Below, piece after piece: positions 1-7,235 of a stretch of DNA of 64,000 nucleotides. A program made the translations under genes and the position numbers. Below the pieces are notes generated by a model, which had not been told where the DNA came from, did no database searches, and saw only the letters and a program-made list of their open reading frames with translations. The stretch spans positions 1-64,000 of the forward strand of contig WBZZ01004845.1 of assembly GCA_019918135.1 (NCBI GenBank). Reading direction: 5' to 3'. The first letter of the stretch is position 1; the number at the start of each line of letters is the position of its first letter. The stretch comes from Paulinella micropora. Lineage: Eukaryota > Cercozoa > Imbricatea > Euglyphida > Paulinellidae.

Positions 1-1
1 A

Positions 2-1192
2 AAACCTAAACAACGACCGCCGAGGATATACAGAACGAAAGATGGTCGGCCATATATCAAAGTAAAAGGTAAGAGAGCATATCTAAACTTTGGAAAGAAA
101 ACAAATGACTTATCAACGCTTCAAATTGTTAAGCTGTTTATGAAATACTTAAACAATAAGCCACGTGCGACCCAAAAGCAAAGAGGGCTAAGACAAAGAA
201 GGAGGACTTACGAAAGGTTCAAAGCCTGTCGGAGATTGAACAGAACACAAGAACCGCAATTCAAGACCACTTAGACAAACTTAAACAAGAAAAGTATGAC
301 CACATTGAGGCTATTGATAAAAAGGAAAAGTCAGCACGAGAAGAAGCAGAAGCGGAGAAGAAAAGGCAGGAAAGAAAAGACGCCGCCGATGCTAAGGAAA
401 GAAAAGAGTTGTTGGACAGGGAACATAAAAGAGAACTGGCGGAGGCTAAGGAAAGACAGGAAGAAAAGAACCGCGAACTCAGGAAAGAGCAACGACTTAT
501 TAAGGAATTACTAACAGAGCGGAGAACTAAGCAAGGGCTTTTAACACCACCTGTTGAAGAAAAAACACCAAAAATTCCAAAATCATCTCCAAGCGGAATA
601 ACTGATATAACCGACGAAGTAAATAAGCAAGCAAAAGATTTGAAAGACGAAAAGAGAAAAAGAATTATTGACGCTATGTTTACAGAGGGTATGAGATTAC
701 AACGAAAAAATACTGGAAAACTTAAACATAACGCCGTAGTAAATAGCCTCATAAAAGCAGGTATTGATATTAAAATTGTAAAACCAAAAGGTAAGAAGAG
801 AAATTATTCAGAGACATTGAAACAATGGTTGTACACTCAAAAATTTACCGAAAAAATAACTTCTCCTGAGGATGGATGGAACACACTAGATAAACTTGTA
901 AAAGAAAAGAAAACACCCCAGACAAAACAACCACCCACAACACCACAGACACACCCCCCGATGAGAAGACCCTAATTCACCCGAGGCTAAACAGCTGATA
1001 TTTGAACTAACACAGGGACAAGCACCACCCCCATACCAACAACAAGCACCCGACCAACAACAAGCACCCGAACAACAACAAGCACCCGAACAACAACAAG
1101 CACCACCAGACCAACAACAAGCACCCGACACACAACCGCCACCCTTAGAAAACGACAATTCGCAAGATGGAACAGGCTCCGGGTTGGATTAA
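2..1192 (+). pseudogene. Coiled-coil, Pro/Gln-rich virion-type protein, frameshifted
   Basis: Three consecutive open stretches in different frames read as one gene. The first (about 2 to 180, open at the window edge) is basic and contains the pattern RTKDGRPYIKVKGKRAY. The second (about 160 to 975) is a long Lys/Glu/Arg-rich segment that should form a coiled coil. The third (about 962 to 1192) is a low-complexity tail of repeated QQQAPE-like units. Frame changes fall near 165-185 and at the C-run near 954-960, so they may be true indels or homopolymer sequencing errors. The last stop overlaps the ATG of the protease gene by one base (TAATG), which suggests one transcriptional block. I do not recognise the family. 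A core-associated role is only a guess from its position next to the protease and capsid genes. Confidence 0.5.
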
Positions 1193-1671
1193 TGACGAAT
1201 GAAATAGACAACATTATGAAAAAGCACGATTGGTATTTGGGGACCGTAGCCAGCGACCAAATCAACCAGTTAAAACCAGAAAAAAGAAAAAAGTATGGTT
1301 TCATTATGAATACAGACCCGAGCAACAAAAAAGGGCAACATTGGATGGCTGTTTGGGTTAGTCTGAATGGCGATAGAAGTGTTGAAATCTACGACCCGCT
1401 AGCAGAATATGAGCCGACTGAACTTTTCCAACACCAAATGAAACAGCTAATTGATAAAAGCCGACCCGATAGTTATCTATTGATGAAGGTCAATCAAATT
1501 AAACAACAAAGCGATACGAGCGATACTTGCGGATGGCACATTATGCGGTTTCTTTTAGAGCGGGCAAAAGGAACCCGATTTAAATTCGCTAGCGGATATA
1601 CAGACTTAAAAGAGAAAGAAGCTGAGGAATTGAAATCACAGAATGGGTATGGTTTTGATACTTTCATTTAA
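1192..1671 (+). CDS. Adenain-like cysteine protease (capsid maturation)
   Basis: A 159-residue protein with the layout of the adenovirus-type protease found in Polintons, virophages and related viruses, where it cleaves capsid precursors during virion maturation. Visible catalytic residues are H50 in GQHW, an acidic residue D68 in EIYDPL, and C113 in DTCGWH. Q106 lies seven residues before the cysteine, the spacing expected for the oxyanion-hole glutamine. The start ATG at 1192 overlaps the stop of the preceding gene. The minor and major capsid genes follow on the same strand, the usual morphogenesis order. The frame is intact. The alternative, a Ulp1-type SUMO protease, shares the fold; the viral neighbours favour the maturation protease. 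Confidence 0.85.
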   Translation: MTNEIDNIMKKHDWYLGTVASDQINQLKPEKRKKYGFIMNTDPSNKKGQHWMAVWVSLNGDRSVEIYDPLAEYEPTELFQHQMKQLIDKSRPDSYLLMKVNQIKQQSDTSDTCGWHIMRFLLERAKGTRFKFASGYTDLKEKEAEELKSQNGYGFDTFI

Positions 1672-1695
1672 CCCCCCTCCGTTGTGGTAGGTAAT

Positions 1696-1735
1696 TAAAA
1701 CAAAAAAAATAATATTTTCTATTATATATCCAAAA
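1696..1735 (+). promoter_or_regulatory. AT-rich promoter-like block before penton gene
   Basis: An A-run followed by an ATAATATT / TATTATATA motif sits just upstream of the ATG at 1746. Similar T/A-run plus TAATATA blocks precede most other genes of this element, so it is a candidate viral promoter. No experimental basis. Confidence 0.4.
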
Positions 1736-1745
1736 AGTCGGGTCA

Positions 1746-2558
1746 ATGGATTACCGCGGTGGGCGAAGTAGTGGCATCTATTACATAAATAGCAAAAATA
1801 GGATAAACGGCACGGACAGCGATTTCACTCACTCCATTGATATGAAAGGGCTAGACAACCCAACACACTGTAAAATTTTACATATCTATGTTCCGAAATC
1901 GTATTATTCTGTCGCCAGTCCTTACAACACTTTTACTCTGAGCGAAGATGGGTATGAGGCGCTCATTACGATACCCGAAGGAAACTACACTATGAATAAC
2001 TTAAAAAATAAACTGGCCGAAGTGCTAACCGCAGACAGTCCCAACGACTACACATACACCGTTACGAGCAACAATACAAACACTGACCCAGAAGACGGCA
2101 AGCTGTTATTTACCGTAGCGAACAACGGAGGAATACAACCGCGGTTTATATTTGACACCGAAACACGTATTCACGAAGTAATGGGTTTTGACCGAGACTC
2201 AACATATTTCTTCGCTAACAACGTTATTAGGTCGCCTAATGTAATTATTCTCACAGGAGAAAAAACATTGTATCTACAGTCGGACCTGATTGGAGAAGGC
2301 GATAACCATGTGCTCCAAGAAATATACACAGCTAACGAAATCCCGTTCGGCTCTGTTATCTATGACGGGTCTGGAAGTGAATACGGAAAACGACTATCAG
2401 CTAATTCAAACAATGTATTTAGATTTTACTTAACTGACGAAAACGACCAACCAATTAACCTCAACGGGCTCGGCATTGTTATGACATTGTTGATTTACCG
2501 CGAAACGAATTATTTTAGTTTATTTAATTCATTCTTCAATTTGTTGAAAAACCGTTAA
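1746..2558 (+). CDS. Minor capsid (penton-like) protein
   Basis: A 270-residue protein. The N-terminal pattern GIYYINSKNR...DFTHSIDM, followed by PKSYY and a fold rich in beta strands, is typical of the single-jelly-roll penton proteins of Polintons and polinton-like viruses. In that family it forms the pentamers at the capsid vertices and pairs with the double-jelly-roll major capsid protein, which is encoded immediately downstream here. The gene is intact and ends with TAA. Assignment rests on sequence pattern, size and the protease-penton-MCP order rather than on a single catalytic motif. Confidence 0.8.
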   Translation: MDYRGGRSSGIYYINSKNRINGTDSDFTHSIDMKGLDNPTHCKILHIYVPKSYYSVASPYNTFTLSEDGYEALITIPEGNYTMNNLKNKLAEVLTADSPNDYTYTVTSNNTNTDPEDGKLLFTVANNGGIQPRFIFDTETRIHEVMGFDRDSTYFFANNVIRSPNVIILTGEKTLYLQSDLIGEGDNHVLQEIYTANEIPFGSVIYDGSGSEYGKRLSANSNNVFRFYLTDENDQPINLNGLGIVMTLLIYRETNYFSLFNSFFNLLKNR

Positions 2559-2633
2559 TTTAATTATTTATTTTTTTTCTCATATTACAATATAGTGTCG
2601 TTAATTTACAAACTACAAAACCACTTACAAAAA
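2559..2633 (+). promoter_or_regulatory. Promoter-like AT-rich spacer before MCP
   Basis: A T-run followed by ATATTACAATATAG lies about 40 bases upstream of the chosen MCP start. The core ATATTACA-ATATA also occurs, on the other strand, before the genes starting at 10850 and 11550. Confidence 0.4.
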
Positions 2634-4142
2634 ATGTCCGTCCAATACGGCGGCGAACTCGTCCATCAGGCAAAGGAACTGCTCACGGGTAAGTATGAGT
2701 TGAATAAGCTTACTAGCCGTGAAGGTGCGGGTGATATCACACTTACCACCGCAGGCGGACTTGAAAGCACATTTGAAATTCCTACCCGCCCTTTGAACCT
2801 TGCGAGGTCTGTGTTGAAATTTACTTACACTCCAACCGCTGCGGGTGGTGCTGGTCGCTACAATCGTATCTATATGGATTGTCTGTCTATGATTAAAACT
2901 ATTGAACTGCGAAGCCGAAGCGGGCAGTATTTGTGTAATCTTCAACACGTAGGCAACTACACTAAGATAGTTTGGAAGCCTGAGATTAGTTATGAAAAAT
3001 TTAAGGCTCTTGAAAACCACGGCGACTATGATACCGCTGTTGAAGGTAAGACGGGCTCTGGTGCTATGCTTCAAAAGTGTAATGTTGGAAAGATTGATGT
3101 CGGAACAAGAGCAGAAAAAAAGGCAATTACCGATGCGGCAGATACCGCCGGTCTTAGGGCTGCGGTTCAGGCTTACTTAGATGTCCCGAGTGTAAATGCT
3201 CGTCGCCACGATGATACCGCTCTCGCTGATAGCACTGCTGGAACATACAGCCTTGTAAATGTTGATTATGATGAGGCTAAGTATTTTGAAGGTGGAGCAA
3301 ACAATACTGCTACCCCCGTTATTAGTGTTAAGTTTCCTTTGGGTATGCTGTTTGGAACGATTTTTGAACTTGATAAGACTATCGGATTTAATGAAATTTT
3401 GGATATGCGGATTGTGTGGGCTGAAACTCCACGAACTTCATTCTACGGCACTGATGCTAGCAGTATTTCCACTGGTGCGGCGATTACTGCTACAAATGCT
3501 ACTATTTCAGGCTTGAATTTGTTCCTCGCTGTTGAGACCGACCCGAATGTTATTGTGGGCGTCCAGCAAAAGATTGCGGGTGAGGGCTTCCCATTCAAAA
3601 TTGAGTATCCCATTGCTTGGAAGCAGGCACTTAATGGAGAAAATCAAAACTTTGTCGTTAAGATGAACCGCTCGCAGGGTGAAAGAATTCGTCGTATCTA
3701 CACATCAGTCTTCAATAGCACTGAAAACAAAAATACATCTTTTGATAACGACAACAGAACTGATGGGGCCGGCGCACCAAATACTGCTTCAAAGAAGGTT
3801 AAGACATATTATACCACTCTTGACGGAACTCGTCTCCAACAGTTTGATGTTAAAACATTAGAAAATGAAGACTATATGCTTTTGAAGGATAAGTTGAAGG
3901 GTAGTGCTATTTTGAATTCAAATGTGTATCATTACAACTGGTTCCACGTTGATACCTTTGATAACAACCGTCCGCTGTGTGATAAGGATACTGACGGCTA
4001 TGAGGTGAGCGGTCTAAGCCTTGACACTGAAAGACGATATGAATTTGTTGCGACTACTCCCAATGCTATCCAAAACCATTACACATACGCCATTCTTCAA
4101 CGAAGTGTGCTTGTTAAGGGAATTGAAATTTTGATGAGTTAA
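2634..4142 (+). CDS. Major capsid protein (double jelly roll)
   Basis: The gene reads 502 residues from the ATG at 2634. An upstream GTG at 2595 is in frame, but the product resembles capsid proteins from MSVQYGGELVHQAKELL onward, so I chose 2634. Size, position after the penton gene and the overall pattern (an N-terminal strand segment ending FTYTP, an SGQYL strand, a central IKTIELRSRSG segment and a C-terminal IEILMS) fit the double-jelly-roll MCP of the Polinton / PLV group. It would form the trimeric capsomers of an icosahedral shell. The frame is uninterrupted and W codons are TGG. This is the strongest evidence that the element is virus-derived and not a simple transposon. Confidence 0.82.
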   Translation: MSVQYGGELVHQAKELLTGKYELNKLTSREGAGDITLTTAGGLESTFEIPTRPLNLARSVLKFTYTPTAAGGAGRYNRIYMDCLSMIKTIELRSRSGQYLCNLQHVGNYTKIVWKPEISYEKFKALENHGDYDTAVEGKTGSGAMLQKCNVGKIDVGTRAEKKAITDAADTAGLRAAVQAYLDVPSVNARRHDDTALADSTAGTYSLVNVDYDEAKYFEGGANNTATPVISVKFPLGMLFGTIFELDKTIGFNEILDMRIVWAETPRTSFYGTDASSISTGAAITATNATISGLNLFLAVETDPNVIVGVQQKIAGEGFPFKIEYPIAWKQALNGENQNFVVKMNRSQGERIRRIYTSVFNSTENKNTSFDNDNRTDGAGAPNTASKKVKTYYTTLDGTRLQQFDVKTLENEDYMLLKDKLKGSAILNSNVYHYNWFHVDTFDNNRPLCDKDTDGYEVSGLSLDTERRYEFVATTPNAIQNHYTYAILQRSVLVKGIEILMS

Positions 4143-4276
4143 ACCCCGCCAGCGAGGTAAGAGGTAGTAATTAATTTTTGATAGTTAATTTATTTTTTTA
4201 TTGTAATATACAACCTACGAAGCTTACACAAAACATTTTTTGAGGTTGTAGGAGGTTTTTTGTAAAAAAAGCTCCT
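4143..4276 (+). promoter_or_regulatory. Intergenic promoter-like region
   Basis: A non-coding spacer of about 130 bases. It holds a T-run followed by TTGTAATATACAACC near 4190-4215, the same class of motif as before other genes of the element. Confidence 0.35.
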
Positions 4277-5443
4277 ATGCACCAGAGAAATTTAGTCGCC
4301 CAAAATCCAGACGGCGACTTCGTAAATGTCAAAGTCGGGTATGACGGACACATTGAAACCAATAATATGAAAACCGCCTTTGGTGAAGTATTAACCAGTT
4401 CATTAACACCAGTATTACAGGAAATATTCCCTTACACAGTTAATACACGGATATGGTCGCTAACTCAAACTAATGCGACCGTAGCATTTAATGCGAATAT
4501 GGCTGAATTGAAAACGGAAGCGAAAGCTGCCGCCGATGCCGTTATGGTAAGCAAAAAAAGAATTAAATACAGAACAGGTATGGGAGTTATGTGTCGCTTC
4601 ACTGCCTTATGGACAACAGATGAAACTAAGGATTACTATTCATTTATTGGTATTGGTGATAGTGTATTAGATAATGGTTTCTATTTTTACAAGACTAAAA
4701 ATGACGGAATGAATATTCTCCACACCAAAGCAGGAGTGCCTACCTTGGTTCCACAAGCTGGATGGAATGACCCGTGTAATGGAACAGTAGATATGCCTAC
4801 TATGGATTGAACGAAAGGAAATGTATTTCAAATTCAATTCCAATACTTGGGCTTTGGTGCTATTAAGTTTTCAATTGAGAACCCCACAACTGGCGCATTC
4901 CAGCAAGTCCATATGATTAAGTATGCGAATGCCAACACTGATGTCAGTCTTCGGAATACAACTCTCCCTTTTGTGGCACGAATGTTTAATAATGGTGGAA
5001 CTGGAATACAAAGTTTGAAAACGGCCAGTTGTAGTATGTTTATTGAGGGCACCAACACTATTAATACAAGTATATCAAACGAAGCGGAAGGAGATGAAAA
5101 GGCGAGCACCACTGAAAGCCCAATTCTCAGCATAAAAAATAAAACAACTTTTGATGGTGGTGCGACAAATTATTCAATTGTTTACCCAACTCTCGTGAGC
5201 ATATCAAACGAAGACAGCAAAGTTAATATAGTGCGAATTGTGAAAACAACTGGTGCCCTTACGGCGGAGAACTTTGCTGATATTGGTGCCAAAACTTCAA
5301 TCGTATCAAAGGACACCGCTGCGACGGCCTTAGGTGGTGCTACTATAACGGACGTAATTCTAAAACTGTATGTTAATGCTACTTCTAGCCAACTTATTGA
5401 CCTGCGAACTTACGATGTTCAACTATCTCCTGGTGAAATCTAA
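4277..5443 (+). pseudogene. Large virion-type protein with one in-frame TGA
   Basis: One reading frame runs from ATG 4277 to TAA 5443, interrupted only by TGA at 4808-4810. The two halves belong together because the frame stays open on both sides and the downstream half starts mid-domain, at TKGNVFQIQFQYLGFGAIKF followed by ENPTTG and VHMIKYAN. I associate that pattern with a conserved structural protein of phages and large DNA viruses of unknown exact role, possibly fibre or spike-like. Without the stop the product would be 388 residues. The stop is best explained as a TGG-to-TGA or CGA-to-TGA nonsense change, or a sequencing error. The gene sits in the structural block after the MCP. Confidence 0.6.
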
Positions 5444-5521
5444 CATTTTTACAAAAGTCTGTATCTACTGTTAATAATGGAGGAAATGTGAGTGTTATCG
5501 TTAATTTCTTAGAAGATCACT

Positions 5522-5574
5522 AATATATATTTATTTTTGTAATAATTTTTTCTAATACAATAATATAGTAAGAT
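5522..5574 (+). promoter_or_regulatory. Promoter-like AT-rich block before 5575 gene
   Basis: T-runs followed by CTAATACAATAATATAG end eight bases before the ATG at 5575. This repeats the T-run plus AATATA pattern seen before other genes of the element. Confidence 0.4.
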
Positions 5575-6210
5575 ATGTATAGTCGTAAGTTGTATTTTGT
5601 GGGTGGTAGGCGGTTTCTAACAAAAGCATCTATCAAATCCCACATAAGAAGAATAATAAGCAAATATAACGATGGTGAAGTGCTGAACCCAGAAGATGGC
5701 AATTTCGTGCGAGACCTAATAACCCATCACCCTTGTCTAAAAAATGGCATCATTGATGTTGAAAGTAATTTGACCACGGGTAGAAAACACTTTCGTGTAG
5801 ATGGTAAGCCGTTTTCGTGGAATTGCTGTGTTGACCTCATAGGCCTTAGCAAATTAAAAAAAATGGCGAGAGTGATAAAAGAAGCAAGCAGGAATACGAT
5901 AAGACCTCAAATACAAGAATATCTTGACATCGTGGCTATTGATGTATTCGTAGAACCCAGATACATATGCGAAATAAGTGGTGATATATATGAGCGTGTT
6001 GATGTCCACGTAGACCACCACTTTGACATCATACAATTCAAAGACATCCTTCAACAATATCTTGAAGTAAATAGAGAATTAGAAGTTGAAGACGGTTTAT
6101 TGAAAGAACCGCATTTTACTAGGTTTAGCGACTTTCACAAACAGAAAGCAATACTGCGAATAATAAAAAAAGAAATCAATATAAGAGGTAAAATGTATCT
6201 CTTACGGTAA
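5575..6210 (+). CDS. DUF3223 (DCL-like) domain protein
   Basis: A 211-residue protein. Residues about 10-90 carry a helix followed by RIISKYNDGEVLNPEDGNF and a THHPCLKNGI segment, then a FRVDGKPFSWNCCVD strand. This matches the layout of the DUF3223 family, named from the plant plastid protein DCL. The second half has VDVHVDHH...F and a FSDFHKQKAILRI segment resembling the tail seen in microbial DUF3223 proteins. The biochemical role in viruses is unknown to me; a nucleic-acid-related role is inference. The frame is intact. Its 3' end overlaps the convergent gene on the minus strand by nine bases. Confidence 0.5.
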   Translation: MYSRKLYFVGGRRFLTKASIKSHIRRIISKYNDGEVLNPEDGNFVRDLITHHPCLKNGIIDVESNLTTGRKHFRVDGKPFSWNCCVDLIGLSKLKKMARVIKEASRNTIRPQIQEYLDIVAIDVFVEPRYICEISGDIYERVDVHVDHHFDIIQFKDILQQYLEVNRELEVEDGLLKEPHFTRFSDFHKQKAILRIIKKEINIRGKMYLLR

Positions 6211-6477
6211 ATACTTTTTCAATTCGTCTTTATTTTGGACCCAAGGCTGACGAACTAACCATTCAATGTATGGCTTATCAATCTTTGCGATGTCTTCTAT
6301 TTTTTTGCCCTTGTATTTCCCGAAGTGAAACAAGTTCGGTTGAGCATTTCTCATTTCTTCAATCGCTTTTATTTCGTCGTGGATTACCTTTTGGACATCT
6401 TCCAATGAGAAGGATTTTTTTTCACCTTCAATGGAAAGTTTTTGGAACTTCTCGCACAGTCTAGTTAGGGCGGACAT
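6202..6477 (-). CDS. Small ExoX C-terminal-like domain protein
   Basis: A 91-residue protein. The N-terminal half is a charged helix. The C-terminal half holds FGKYKGKKIEDIAKIDKPYI followed by EWLVRQPW, the signature of the short domain found at the C-terminus of exodeoxyribonuclease X-like proteins and as stand-alone proteins in large DNA viruses. No nuclease active site is present, so it is probably a binding module. It is transcribed toward the DUF3223 gene, with a nine-base tail overlap, and divergently from the lipase gene, sharing a 59-base AT-rich spacer. Confidence 0.55.
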   Translation of the reverse strand: MSALTRLCEKFQKLSIEGEKKSFSLEDVQKVIHDEIKAIEEMRNAQPNLFHFGKYKGKKIEDIAKIDKPYIEWLVRQPWVQNKDELKKYLP

Positions 6478-6536
6478 AGTAGGGGGTATATAGTAGGAAG
6501 TATAAAAAAATAAAAAAAATTAAATAATATAGGAGG
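6478..6536. promoter_or_regulatory. Divergent promoter-like spacer
   Basis: Fifty-nine bases separate two divergent starts (6477 minus, 6537 plus). They contain GGTATATAGTAGG on the left and an A-run with TTAAATAATATAGG on the right, so both genes can have their own AT-rich element. The GGAGG before ATG 6537 looks like a bacterial ribosome site, but the setting is eukaryotic. Confidence 0.4.
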
Positions 6537-7226
6537 ATGAGCGAGTGGATAAAGTTCGTTAAGGCTTACTCTGCTAAGCATAACATAACCTATGGTGAAG
6601 CATTGAAAAAAGCTGGTAAAGAATACAGGAAACAGAAGGGAGGCAGTGCGGAGTTATCAGAGGATGTCTATTTGTCTTCGTCGGATAGAAAAGGTGCGGA
6701 CGGATGGAAACCAGTGGTTAGCAAAGAAAAATCAACGGTGTATGAAAAAGATGGTAAAGCTATTGTAGCATTTAGAGGAAGTGCGGATAAGAGGGACCTG
6801 TTAACCGATGTCGCATTGGTAAAGGGAGTATTAAAAAGAACTCCTAGATATAAAGAAGAACAAAAGTTGGTTGACGAGGTTATAAAGAAATATGGCAAAG
6901 ATAACGTAGAGCTTACTGGTCATTCGTTAGGTGGAACAATAGCGAAAGACCTGAGCCGACAAACTGGTGTAAAGGCTACAACGTACAATAAAGGAAGTAG
7001 CACTAAGGACCTAATTGAAGGAGTAATTGACCGAGTGGCGGTTAGGGTAAATCCAAAAGGTAAGCGGGCGAAGACTGCGAAGCTGACCACGAACTACCGA
7101 ACCGCATTTGACCCCGTATCGTTAATGGGTGCTACGGCTGTAAATACTAAGTTAGTGAAACCAAAAAAAGGAATTCATACAATCAGGAGCTTCAAAGGTA
7201 AAGGAGCCAAAAAAATTTATTTATGA
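6537..7226 (+). CDS. Class 3 lipase-like protein
   Basis: A 229-residue protein with the class 3 (fungal) lipase fold pattern. The nucleophile elbow is GHSLGG with S130, the preceding strand IVAFRGS is the usual oxyanion-hole strand, and D192 (FDPVS) and H214 (IHTIRSF) complete a plausible catalytic triad. The first 35 residues form a basic amphipathic segment (FVKAYSAKHNITYGEALKKA, then KGG) of a kind I associate with many large-virus proteins. Lipases or phospholipases in Polintons and virophages are thought to help breach a host membrane during entry. The substrate is not predictable here. The TGA stop is followed by TAA three codons later; the gene converges on the polymerase-helicase gene. 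Confidence 0.75.
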   Translation: MSEWIKFVKAYSAKHNITYGEALKKAGKEYRKQKGGSAELSEDVYLSSSDRKGADGWKPVVSKEKSTVYEKDGKAIVAFRGSADKRDLLTDVALVKGVLKRTPRYKEEQKLVDEVIKKYGKDNVELTGHSLGGTIAKDLSRQTGVKATTYNKGSSTKDLIEGVIDRVAVRVNPKGKRAKTAKLTTNYRTAFDPVSLMGATAVNTKLVKPKKGIHTIRSFKGKGAKKIYL

Positions 7227-7235
7227 CTTTCATAA
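7221..7235. terminator. Palindrome at convergent gene ends
   Basis: TTATGACTTTCATAA is an inverted repeat around a three-base centre. It supplies TTA-TGA and then TAA stops to the lipase on the plus strand and to the polymerase-helicase on the minus strand. A role in transcript ending is inference. Confidence 0.3.

Noticed and set aside
6525..6540. GGAGG before ATG at 6537 as a bacterial ribosome binding site
   Set aside because: The window is eukaryotic and the other genes lack such sites; chance in a G/A-rich leader is more likely.
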